A stretch of 64,000 bases of DNA, taken from NCBI RefSeq assembly GCF_038002825.1, contig NZ_JBBODF010000001.1, positions 1,488,001-1,552,000 on the forward strand. The letters are read 5' to 3'. This document shows, piece by piece, positions 37,328 to 45,549 of the stretch. A program made the position numbers and the translations under genes. Under the pieces are notes generated by a model that ran no database searches, had not been told where the DNA came from, and saw only the letters and a program-made list of their open reading frames with translations. Each line of letters opens with the position of its first letter. Positions within the stretch are counted from its first letter, which is position 1. The stretch is from Paenibacillus sp. FSL H8-0048. GTDB lineage: Bacteria; Bacillota; Bacilli; Paenibacillales; Paenibacillaceae.

Positions 37328-39304
37328 TTATTTCGAGACTTTGTTCAGATTACCGTTGCCATCATATTCATAACGCACCATACTACCGTCTGAGAGACGC
37401 ATAGAATTTAGCCGGCCATTGGTGTCATAGAGATACTCCACCGGAGAATACGTAGGGTATGGCAGATACAACTGCGACTGTGGGACAGTCTCCTTCATTT
37501 GGCGCTCACTGGACCATGACAAGCCAAACGACGCCCCGCCTTCATTCTCAAAATATTCGATTCGAATCTCATAATTCTGTCCTTCCGTAAGGACGATTGG
37601 AAGACTTGTTAATTCACTGGCTTGGGGAATCCATTTATCAATAAGTAACTGACCGTTTACCCATAAGCGGACACCATCATCTGAATTTGCATAGAATGTG
37701 TAAGTCCCGCCAGATGCAGGGCGGATTAACCCCTGCCATCTGACTGAGAATTTGTCTGCCGGGATGCTCGGATCTGGTGACTCATTTCCCCATCCGAAAC
37801 TGACAACCGCATCAGTGCGCGTCAGCTTCAGATTAGTCAATAATTCCATGTTGCCATAATAGTCACCTTTCAAGCCAACGCCCGAATTCTCAATTGGCGG
37901 ATTTAACTGAGTTTGCGGAACGAACTCCTTCGCCTGGGTAGGACTTTCCCATAAAAGCCCAATCAATGCTCCGCCCAGGTTCTCGAAATACTCAATCTGA
38001 ATGTCATACTGATTACCCGCTACCAGTGGGACAGAATTGCTGCGGAATTGACCTGACTGGTTAACCCATCGATTGAGCACAAGTTTGCCGTCTATCCATA
38101 ATCGCACCCCATCGTCAGCATTAAGATAAAAGGTATAGTTCTCGCTGTACCTTGGTTTAATGGTTCCTGTCCATCTGGCAGAGAAGGTATCAGGCCCGAT
38201 CTGGCTATCTGGCGAACCCTCTATCCAATTGAAGTTAACGTTTGCATCGGTACGGGTCAGTTTTAGCTCTTGCATCTCCAGATTATCGTAATATTCACCT
38301 TTTAACCCTACCCCTTGGACATCCGGCAGATGATGCAATTGACTTTGCGGCACTACCTGTTTCACCTGGCTGGCACTTGACCACTGCAATATTGCTGATG
38401 CTCCCCCGCCATTCTCAAAATACTCCAGACGGATGTCATAGTTGTGCCCCGCATTTAAAGTAATGGGCTGGCTTGTCAGTTCACCCGCTTGAGTTATCCA
38501 CTTATCTAAGATCAGGCGGCCATCGACCCATAATCGGACCCCATCATCCGCAATTACCTGGAACGTATAGCTCTCGCTATATTTGGGTTTAATAGAGCCT
38601 GTCCACCTTACTGAGAACGTATCCGGTCCGATGGAGGCATCGGGCGAGCCTAATCCCCAGCCAAAATTCACGTTTGCATCCGTCCGTGTCAGCTTAAGGC
38701 CGGTAAGGTTGATATTGTCGTAATACTCCCCTTTGAGACCCGCTAGTGACGATTCTACAGGTGGAGTGAATTGTGCCTGCGGCACAACCTGTTTCACTTG
38801 GCTGGCACTTGACCATTGTAGTATCGCTGTTGCTCCCCCGTCATTCTCGAAATACTCCAGACGGATATCATAGTTGTGCCCGGCGCTTAGTGTAATAGGC
38901 AGACTGGTCAGTTCTCTGGCTTGGGGTACCCACTTATCTATCAACAATAGGCCATCCACCCATAGCCGCACACCATCATCCGCTATTACTTGAAATGTAT
39001 AGGATTCGCTATATTTGGGTTTAATAGAGCCTGTCCATCTTACCGAGAACGTGTCCGGTTCAATAGAGGCATCGGGTGACCCAACTCCCCAATTGAAATT
39101 CACAGTGGCATCTGTCCGCGTCATTTTATGACCAGTAAAGTTGATATTGTCGTAATACTCCCCTTGTAGCCCGCTGGTACCAGCCGCTGCTGCAACAGAA
39201 TTACTTTTGTCTGGGGAATACACTAAGCTTCCTCCTGTATAATAAATCAGCGTGAATACGATGAAAGGTACTAGAAATCGTTTTAGCATTTTCAATCTGG
39301 CCAT
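37328..39304 (-). CDS. Secreted YD-tag protein with four PA14 domains
   Basis: About 658 residues from ATG 39304, preceded by GGAGAGGAG; the frame extends to 39340, overlapping the previous stop. After a signal peptide come four PA14 repeats of about 145 residues (LKGEYYDN, FSVRWTGxIKP, YTFxxxADDGVRLWVDG, LxWSSxSQ...VVPQ). The DDGVRLWV motif is the calcium/sugar-site region of PA14 lectin-type domains. The C-terminal tag reads YLYDTNGRLNSM and YEYDGNGNLNKV. PA14 domains bind glycans or act as adhesin modules; no enzyme is attached. Member of operon A. Confidence 0.9.
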   Translation of the reverse strand: MARLKMLKRFLVPFIVFTLIYYTGGSLVYSPDKSNSVAAAAGTSGLQGEYYDNINFTGHKMTRTDATVNFNWGVGSPDASIEPDTFSVRWTGSIKPKYSESYTFQVIADDGVRLWVDGLLLIDKWVPQARELTSLPITLSAGHNYDIRLEYFENDGGATAILQWSSASQVKQVVPQAQFTPPVESSLAGLKGEYYDNINLTGLKLTRTDANVNFGWGLGSPDASIGPDTFSVRWTGSIKPKYSESYTFQVIADDGVRLWVDGRLILDKWITQAGELTSQPITLNAGHNYDIRLEYFENGGGASAILQWSSASQVKQVVPQSQLHHLPDVQGVGLKGEYYDNLEMQELKLTRTDANVNFNWIEGSPDSQIGPDTFSARWTGTIKPRYSENYTFYLNADDGVRLWIDGKLVLNRWVNQSGQFRSNSVPLVAGNQYDIQIEYFENLGGALIGLLWESPTQAKEFVPQTQLNPPIENSGVGLKGDYYGNMELLTNLKLTRTDAVVSFGWGNESPDPSIPADKFSVRWQGLIRPASGGTYTFYANSDDGVRLWVNGQLLIDKWIPQASELTSLPIVLTEGQNYEIRIEYFENEGGASFGLSWSSERQMKETVPQSQLYLPYPTYSPVEYLYDTNGRLNSMRLSDGSMVRYEYDGNGNLNKVSK

Positions 39305-39336
39305 ATCTCCTCTCCATGTGTAATCAATTTGCACCT

Positions 39337-41334
39337 TCACTCCACAGTAGTCTTCACCAAGTTCCCGTTCTTGTCATACGAATACCGTACCACTCTATTA
39401 TCCTGAGTTCTGACCTGCGTTAATCTTCCGCCGCTATCATAGCGATAGGTTGTTAACTGCCGGACAATAATATCGTCTATGGAAAGTGCTCCACCATTTC
39501 GGACACCCCAGGTCAAGTAATAATTATCCTGCTCTCCAGTAGTAAAAGTAACCGTCTTCACTCCGCGTGATCCGCTACCTTCATTCCAGCTTGTCCAGTT
39601 CAGAACTTCCACATTGTCTATTCCCCGAACTATAAAATAAAAATGGCGGTTAGGATTTTCAGGCTGCATGTCCATTGATTTATATGCAAAACTCACGGTA
39701 TACGTGGTATTCTTCTGGAACTTCAACCGGCTGGCATCACTCACCATCAAATTTGCCCATTCTATGTTCTGTGGAGAATTCAGGTATGCCGAATACCTTC
39801 CGTTCACTATTTTGGCTGGATCATTGGTGAGAATGCCAGATGCAGATGTATAATCCGTGCCGCTATAGGTTCCTCTCTCAAACGATTCACTGTCTTTATG
39901 GACAGTAATGTCATCGATGGAAATAGCACCTCCATTGTGGATACCCCATATCAGATAGTAATTTTCTTTACTCCCGGTCGTAAAAGTTATAGTCTTCCTC
40001 CCCATACTCCCGTTACCTTCATTCCAGGTGGTCCACCCCTTATCCTCTTGATCATCTGTGCTTCTAGCCAAAAAATAAAAACTACGGGTATTATGAAGCG
40101 GGTTCATATCTAGTGATTTATAGGAAAAGCTCACGGTGTACGTCGTATTCCCCTCAAATTTAATTTTACTCAGATCTGAAAGAGCGAATGCTTTCCAGAC
40201 TTCATTTAATTGAGACACGAGATAGGCCGAGTACTGCCCGCTTATCACTTTTGCCGGGTCCTTTGAAATTACACCTGAACCTGCTGTAAACTGGGTATCT
40301 TTAAATGTACCGTTCTCAAAAGATTCACTAACCTTTGTAATCTCAATGTCATCAATTGAAAGTGCTCCGCCTGAATGGATTCCCCAAATCAGATAATAGT
40401 TTTCTTTGTTAGCAGTGGTAAAAGTCACCGTACGGCTTCCCCTGCTCCCATTCGCGTCATTCCAGGTGGTCCATCCTTTGTCTTGAGTATTATCAGTACT
40501 CCTTGCCAAGAAATAGAAGTACCGATTGCTCTCTACAGGCCCCATATCAACAGATCGATATGAAAAAGTTACTTGATATGTTGTGTTTTTCTCAAACTTT
40601 ACTTTTTGGCTATCCGTGTAGGAAAATTCTTTCCAGTCTTCGCTCTGAGCTGAGCTCAGAAAAGCCGAGTATTGTCCACTCACAATGTGGTTTGGATCAC
40701 TAGTAATATGACCGGACCCCGGCAAAAAATCCGTTTGATTGTAGGTCCCCTTTTCAAAGGTTTCACTTTGGGTTGAGACTGCTTTAACAATCTGAATATC
40801 ATCAATTGCCAAGCTGCCGCCAGCATGAATTCCCCAAATCAAGTAATAGTTCTCCTTGTTTCCGGTAGTAAACGTCATCGTCCTGATCCCTGTATTTCCG
40901 CTGGCATCATTCCAGGAAGTAAAGCTCTTATCCTCCTGACCATCCGTACTCCGGGCAAGAAAATAGAAAAAACGGTTGGAATCTAGCGGCTGCATATCTA
41001 TAGACTTGTATGTAAAAGTAACGTTATATGTAGTATTTTTCTCGAATTTAACTTGATTTGAATCGGTATAGTTAAACTCCTTCCAGACGTCCGACTGAAG
41101 CGAACTCAGCAGGGCTGAGTATTTCCCGTTCACCACTTTTAGCGGATCACTTGTAATCGTTCCCTGAATGGGCAGATAGTTCGTCCCCGCATATGTTCCA
41201 TTCTCAAAGGATTCGTTGGCCGCTATAATATTTTCCGCCGCCGAAACCTTGCTCTGACCAGCTAACAATGTGAAGACTAAACAGCAAATAAGTAACCCAT
41301 ACACTGAACTTTTGACGTTTTTCAAGACTTCCAC
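39337..41334 (-). CDS. Secreted YD-tag protein with four CBM-like repeats, first gene of operon A
   Basis: 665 residues from GTG 41334; TTG 41325 has better spacing to GGGGGAG. A signal peptide ending near KVSA is followed by four repeats of about 147 residues, each starting SFExGTYxxTxxxxxxG, with a W-T-x-W-N core and ending (G/A)LSIDDIxxxK: galactose-binding-like modules of the same type as in 20206-21810. The tag is C-terminal (YRYDSGGRLTQV, YSYDKNGNLVKT). Its stop overlaps the next frame. It is the promoter-proximal gene behind the Spo0A-box promoter at 41359-41425. Predicted secreted glycan binder. Confidence 0.75.
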   Translation of the reverse strand: MEVLKNVKSSVYGLLICCLVFTLLAGQSKVSAAENIIAANESFENGTYAGTNYLPIQGTITSDPLKVVNGKYSALLSSLQSDVWKEFNYTDSNQVKFEKNTTYNVTFTYKSIDMQPLDSNRFFYFLARSTDGQEDKSFTSWNDASGNTGIRTMTFTTGNKENYYLIWGIHAGGSLAIDDIQIVKAVSTQSETFEKGTYNQTDFLPGSGHITSDPNHIVSGQYSAFLSSAQSEDWKEFSYTDSQKVKFEKNTTYQVTFSYRSVDMGPVESNRYFYFLARSTDNTQDKGWTTWNDANGSRGSRTVTFTTANKENYYLIWGIHSGGALSIDDIEITKVSESFENGTFKDTQFTAGSGVISKDPAKVISGQYSAYLVSQLNEVWKAFALSDLSKIKFEGNTTYTVSFSYKSLDMNPLHNTRSFYFLARSTDDQEDKGWTTWNEGNGSMGRKTITFTTGSKENYYLIWGIHNGGAISIDDITVHKDSESFERGTYSGTDYTSASGILTNDPAKIVNGRYSAYLNSPQNIEWANLMVSDASRLKFQKNTTYTVSFAYKSMDMQPENPNRHFYFIVRGIDNVEVLNWTSWNEGSGSRGVKTVTFTTGEQDNYYLTWGVRNGGALSIDDIIVRQLTTYRYDSGGRLTQVRTQDNRVVRYSYDKNGNLVKTTVE

Positions 41335-41358
41335 GCTCCCCCAATAACTTCCTCACCC

Positions 41359-41425
41359 ATCATAAGGGAGTTAACCAACGTTGAGAATGGTTGTATTTTG
41401 TCGAATCATAACTTGTTTTGTCGAT
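41359..41425 (-). promoter_or_regulatory. Operon A promoter with two Spo0A-like boxes
   Basis: -10 TATGAT (41359-41364) and -35 TTCTCA (41382-41387), 17 bases apart, on the minus strand. TTTGTCGAA at 41397-41405 and TTTGTCGAT at 41417-41425 are 20 bases apart. About 110 bases here are nearly identical to the operon B promoter region. Confidence 0.65.
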
Positions 41426-41495
41426 TGAGTAATATTTCAGTCACATTTAGTTTTAGAGCAATCTTTTTGGGGAGAAGGGTCCTATACTTGCATTA

Positions 41496-41530
41496 AAAAA
41501 ACCACATGGAGTAGATGCTCACATGTGATT
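41496..41530 (-). terminator. Shared-family terminator
   Basis: On the minus strand, AATCACATG and CATGTGGTT form a stem with one mismatch, followed by TTTTTTTAATG. It lies ten bases after the stop of the broken YD-tag gene and before the operon A promoter. Confidence 0.65.
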
Positions 41531-41540
41531 CGGTATTAAA

Positions 41541-42237
41541 CTATTGCAAAATATAATTTATGGATGGATTCCATTTGGTAGCATCATAGCCCTGATTACC
41601 ATTTTGGTTGACGATAAAATAGATGAAGTCTCCCTTTGTCACATTAATATTCAAGTTCGCAGTTACTCCAATTGGATCATCCCCTTGAATGCTTTGCCAA
41701 CCATTCGAAGGCCAGACTTGGGTGTTGTTCTTCATAATCTTTACGCGAACCCCGTCCCCTTCCAGGTTAACCGGGTGTTTGGCTACCCTTCCTGTGATAC
41801 GTATGGAACCCGTTTGGGGCGCAACCCATTTAAGAACGGCGTCACTACCATCCGGATGCATCCATTCTTTGCTGACAATGTTCCATACTTGCTCCCCTCT
41901 CCACCTTGATTCAACCGGGTCCCATGTCATATCCTTGTATTGAACTCCGTCCCATAGCTGGTAGTACCAGTTGCCCTCTCCTTGTTTGGAACCAAAGGCA
42001 ATTCAAAATACGGTTCTCCAGAATTCTTAGATACTAGATTCCCGTTGTTATCGTAGAAGTAGCGTTCCGTTTCTCCGGTCAATTCGCTTTTTTGTGCCAA
42101 TCACCCATTCGCATCATAATAGAAAAAGGTAGCGGCAGACGCAGAATTCAAAATAGTGAAAGGCAGCATTAAGAGAACGATTGTGAAAACAAATGGATTT
42201 GCAGATAAAGATTTTCGACTCCTCGATTCTCTTCTGT
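41541..42237 (-). pseudogene. Broken secreted YD-tag gene with C-terminal beta-sandwich
   Basis: One frame from about 42,237 encodes a signal peptide (VFTIVLLMLPFTILNSASA) and a YD unit (FYYDANG, stop, LAQKS..., RYFYDNNGNLVSKN). The TGA at 42101-42103 sits where other tags have arginine (GRL). Near 41,993-42,001 a one-base loss shifts the frame, after which FGSKQGEGNWYYQLWDGVQY continues to a domain of about 120 residues (VKIMKNN, GDFIYFIVNQNGN, ATKWNPSI), a beta-sandwich often attached to carbohydrate-active enzymes, which I cannot name. No in-frame start codon is visible. At least two inactivating changes, so not functional as read. Confidence 0.7.
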
Positions 42238-42246
42238 TTAATAAGA

Positions 42247-43626
42247 TTATTTCTTTTCCACTTTCAGCAAATTCCCGTTCTTATCATATGTATATTGGAT
42301 TGTTGATCCGTCTGGCAGAGTAGTACGCAGAAGCTGGCCTGCTGCATTATACTCATGCTGAAGTTGGTTAAGATCCGTACTGACTGCAACGCGCACAAAC
42401 CCTGCTTCCTGGCCGCTTCCCTTAATGATCAAGTCCCCTCTTCCGTCTCCGCTTACATCACTGAACCATACATCATTATTATCAATCATTCTACTCCCAG
42501 AGTTCCAGGTCCAGTAGGGATAGCCACTTCCAGTACTCAGGGAGGCGTACAACCAGCCATCGTTATAACCCACATTTTTCCCTACCGATATCATATCGGC
42601 CTTACCATCTCCATTAATATCTGTAAACCACATGGTTCCGCTGTCGTCGATCATTCGTTTGCCGCTGTTCCAGGTCCAGTATGCATAGCCTGCTCCATTA
42701 CTCAATGAGACGAACACATATCCAGCATTGGCTGTTCCGGGCTGACCTTTGGATATCATGTCGGCTTTGCCATCTCCATTCACATCAGCAAACCACTGAA
42801 CATCGTTGTCATTAACCATCCGTGATCCAGATGTCCAGGTCCATGGATTATAACCACTGCCAGTGCTTAAAGAGACATACATCTGACCAGCATTGGTTGC
42901 GCCCGGCTGCCCTTTTGCGATTAAATCAGCTTTACCATCGCCATTCACATCTGCAAACCATGCTGTATCTAGAGGATTGAGCAATTTGATTGAGGACGTC
43001 CAGGTCCAAGGCTGATATCCAGAACCCGTGCTTAATGACACGTATAAACGTCCCTCATTCCAGGCTCCTGCCTGCCCAACTGAAATTAAATCCGCTCTGC
43101 CATCCCCGTTCACATCCTCAAGCCACAATGGACTGCGATCATCAAGCATACGTACACCAGAGTTCCAGGTCCAAGGCTGGTAGCCATTCCCCGTGCTTAA
43201 AGAAACGTAGATGACCCCGGCATTCCAGGCTCCTGGTTCACCTTTTGTGATAAGATCTGACATGCCATCCCCATTAACGTCAGCGAACCACATCGGACTA
43301 TTGTCGTCTATCATGCGGGAACCGGAATTCCACGTCCAAGGCTGAAACCCCCTTCCGGTGCTTAAGGCAACATAGATAACTCCAGCATTCCAGGCTCCTG
43401 CTTCGCCCTTGGAGATTAGATCCTTCTTCCCGTCCCCGTTAACATCCTCAAACCACATCTGACTATTGTCATCGACCATACGGCTAGTTGTGCTCCAGCT
43501 CCATGGGACGTAGCCGATATGCTTATTCAGATTGGAGGCTCCAGCTGCGGAGGTATTTGTACTGATACTAATTGAACAAAGTATTGTAATGACGAGAAAT
43601 AGAGTTTTGTATTTTTTGAAGTTCAT
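42247..43626 (-). CDS. Secreted YD-tag FG-GAP/VCBS repeat protein
   Basis: About 459 residues from ATG 43626 (GAGAGGG upstream); the frame extends to 43674. A signal peptide ending near TSAAG is followed by about eight repeats of 48 residues, each with WFxDVNGDGKADLISKG and VSLSTGxGYxPWTW: calcium-binding FG-GAP/VCBS propeller blades. The tag is at the C-terminus (HEYNAAGQLLRTTL, YTYDKNGNLLKVE). It is transcribed from the Spo0A-box promoter at 43670-43736. The broken YD-tag gene follows within a few bases. Predicted secreted, adhesive; no catalytic domain. Confidence 0.85.
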   Translation of the reverse strand: MNFKKYKTLFLVITILCSISISTNTSAAGASNLNKHIGYVPWSWSTTSRMVDDNSQMWFEDVNGDGKKDLISKGEAGAWNAGVIYVALSTGRGFQPWTWNSGSRMIDDNSPMWFADVNGDGMSDLITKGEPGAWNAGVIYVSLSTGNGYQPWTWNSGVRMLDDRSPLWLEDVNGDGRADLISVGQAGAWNEGRLYVSLSTGSGYQPWTWTSSIKLLNPLDTAWFADVNGDGKADLIAKGQPGATNAGQMYVSLSTGSGYNPWTWTSGSRMVNDNDVQWFADVNGDGKADMISKGQPGTANAGYVFVSLSNGAGYAYWTWNSGKRMIDDSGTMWFTDINGDGKADMISVGKNVGYNDGWLYASLSTGSGYPYWTWNSGSRMIDNNDVWFSDVSGDGRGDLIIKGSGQEAGFVRVAVSTDLNQLQHEYNAAGQLLRTTLPDGSTIQYTYDKNGNLLKVEKK

Positions 43627-43669
43627 GTTAGTTTTAAGCCCTCTCTTTAATTGAATGACTTCCTCACTC

Positions 43670-43736
43670 ATCATAATTTACCGCCTCGCACATTTAAACG
43701 GTTGTATTTTGTCGAAATACAACTTATATTGTCGAT
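43670..43736 (-). promoter_or_regulatory. Third Spo0A-box promoter, divergent region
   Basis: On the minus strand, -10 TATGAT (43670-43675) and -35 TTTAAA (43693-43698) are 17 bases apart. TTTGTCGAA (43708-43716) and ATTGTCGAT (43728-43736) are 20 bases apart as in the other two copies. A TATAAT at 43776-43781 could be the -10 of the divergent plus-strand gene at 43844, so the boxes might act on both. Confidence 0.6.
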
Positions 43737-43843
43737 TTCGCATTATTTTAGTCACATTATCAAAATGAAGAATTATATAATTTACAGAGATTTCCGAAAA
43801 GGCTATAATCCTCTAAGAATTTATTTAGGGGGATACAGAGAAA

Positions 43844-45214
43844 ATGAGTGTATTAATAGAAAAATATTATCCGAAATTCATTATATTCGTGTTGGGAATG
43901 CTTCTTTTTTTGATATGGGATAATGGTGTTTCTTTGGCAGTTCAGTATAATTACAAAGGTTCTACGGGACAGCTCAGCAGTGTGGATTATGATGATGGAA
44001 CGTTTATTATCTATAAATATGACTTTAACGGTAACCTGACCTCTAAAAGCAGCCTTAAAACACCTGTAGTTCAAGCACCAGCAGAAGCTACTTTATTAGA
44101 TAGCTCCTATGAGGTATACGCCTATGGGGTTAAAAAAGAAGCCAAAAACGTTACCTTTCCTACTTGGACGGATTTTCATGGTAATGATGACTTAGCTTCT
44201 CCCTGGCTAGCCGGTGAAAAAGTTTCGGACGGTATCTGGAAAGCTGTCGTTCCTTTTAGCAAACATAATCAGGAGTCTGGGTTGTACTACAATGACGTCT
44301 GGGTTGATGGTATGTATTTCGGAGGGACTACTACCGTTGTTAAAAGAAATGTTGTTCAAATTCCAGAAAAGGTGAATTTTAAAGATGGCTCGTATGATAT
44401 TATCGTTCATGGGGGAAGTGAGGCTATAACTAAGATGACCTTTTACACTTGGACTGAGGCCAATGGTCAGGACGATTTGAAGCAACAAACAGGGCAGAAA
44501 GTATCACCAGGAGTGTGGAAAATTACGGTTCCGTTAAGTGAGCACTCCTTCGAGACCGGTACATATACTACCCATATTTATACAATAGATTCCTTTGGGA
44601 ACAGCACCGGAATCGGTGTTCAGACTAAAGTCCAATCTTCTGTATTTGCTCCTTCTGAGGTTTATCTGCTGGATAGTTCGTATGAAGTCTACGCCTATGG
44701 TGTCAAAAAGGACGCCAAAAATGTTACTTTCCCCACTTGGACAGCCTACAATAATCAGGATGATTTAGCCTATCCTTGGGTAGCCGGTGAGAAAGTCTCC
44801 GATGGTATCTGGAAAGCTGTCGTTCCTTTAAATAAGCATAATAATGAGTCTGGATTGTACTATAACGATGTCTGGGTTGATGGTGTATATTTTGGAGGGA
44901 TTACCACTATTGTTAAAACCAACATGATTATCATTCCAGATACAGTTAGCTCAAGGGCTGGTTCATACGAAATAACAATAGAAAACGTACGTGAAGATAT
45001 TTCTAAACTTACCTTCTATACTTGGACCGAGTTACAGGGTCAGGATGATATAAAGCAAAGCGGCGGCCAAAAAGTATCAACAGGAACATGGAAAATCACC
45101 ATTCCTCTCAGTGAACACAACTACGAGACTGGCACTTATATAACGCACATCTATACCACTGACCTATTTGGAAATAGTTCTGGAATAGGCGTTAAAACCA
45201 TAGTAACCAAATAA
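43844..45214 (+). CDS. Secreted YD-tag protein with four GBS-Bsp-like repeats (divergent)
   Basis: 456 residues; ATG 43844 has AGGGGGAT about 10 bases upstream. A signal or membrane segment (FIIFVLGMLLFLIWDNGVSL) is followed by a YD unit (YNYKGSTGQLSSVDY, YKYDFNGNLTSKS). Four GBS-Bsp-like repeats of about 90 residues follow; repeats 1 and 3 are close copies (SSYEVYAYGVKK, VTFPTWT, DDLAxPWxAGEKVSDGIW), and 2 and 4 form another pair (FYTWTE, GQDD, YxTHIYT). It is homologous to 26130-27536 but is the only island gene on the plus strand. No other domain. Predicted secreted adhesin-like module. Confidence 0.85.
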   Translation: MSVLIEKYYPKFIIFVLGMLLFLIWDNGVSLAVQYNYKGSTGQLSSVDYDDGTFIIYKYDFNGNLTSKSSLKTPVVQAPAEATLLDSSYEVYAYGVKKEAKNVTFPTWTDFHGNDDLASPWLAGEKVSDGIWKAVVPFSKHNQESGLYYNDVWVDGMYFGGTTTVVKRNVVQIPEKVNFKDGSYDIIVHGGSEAITKMTFYTWTEANGQDDLKQQTGQKVSPGVWKITVPLSEHSFETGTYTTHIYTIDSFGNSTGIGVQTKVQSSVFAPSEVYLLDSSYEVYAYGVKKDAKNVTFPTWTAYNNQDDLAYPWVAGEKVSDGIWKAVVPLNKHNNESGLYYNDVWVDGVYFGGITTIVKTNMIIIPDTVSSRAGSYEITIENVREDISKLTFYTWTELQGQDDIKQSGGQKVSTGTWKITIPLSEHNYETGTYITHIYTTDLFGNSSGIGVKTIVTK

Positions 45215-45549
45215 TTGTTTCACCCCAACAACAATTGTATTTTCAACACTTATTCCCGCTCTCTCCGCGCCGTCACCGATAACAATTGGATAAACGGCAC
45301 TTAATTGGGGCTTACTTCGCACAATATTCACTTTCGGCTAAATTAGGTACCGTTTTTCCAACTGTTGGCCTGTTTGTAGGAATTTAAGAGAAAATAAATG
45401 TTGTTTTTCCACTTAGCCTCATGTTGCTTAACGGATAAGGGGCTGCGGCTTCAGAAGCACACGTCAGCATACTGTTATTCCCACCACAAACAACCCCGCA
45501 GCAGAAATCACATCTGCTGCGGGGTTCTCTCCATACAAGTCACTCCAGC
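45215..45549. other. Island/chromosome boundary gap
   Basis: This stretch holds no gene. It contains AACAATTGTATTT and ATAACAATTGGATAAACGGC with a GCCGT/ACGGC inverted pair (about 45,270-45,298), which may be part of a dispersed intergenic repeat, and the ycnI terminator at 45490-45528. Base composition changes from AT-rich on the left to GC-rich on the right across it. No direct repeat or tRNA marking an insertion site was seen. Confidence 0.4.
45490..45528 (-). terminator. Terminator of the ycnI operon
   Basis: AACCCCGCAGCAG and CTGCTGCGGGGTT form a perfect 13-base stem with a loop of about 9 bases, about 20 bases beyond the ycnI stop. The T-run on the minus strand is short (TTGTTTG). Confidence 0.8.

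Noticed and set aside
2184..45214. YD-tag proteins as fragments of broken rhs genes
   Set aside because: Most have their own signal peptide, ribosome site and stop, intact frames of 350-730 residues, and the tag varies in position; random breakage would not leave exactly one YD pair each time.
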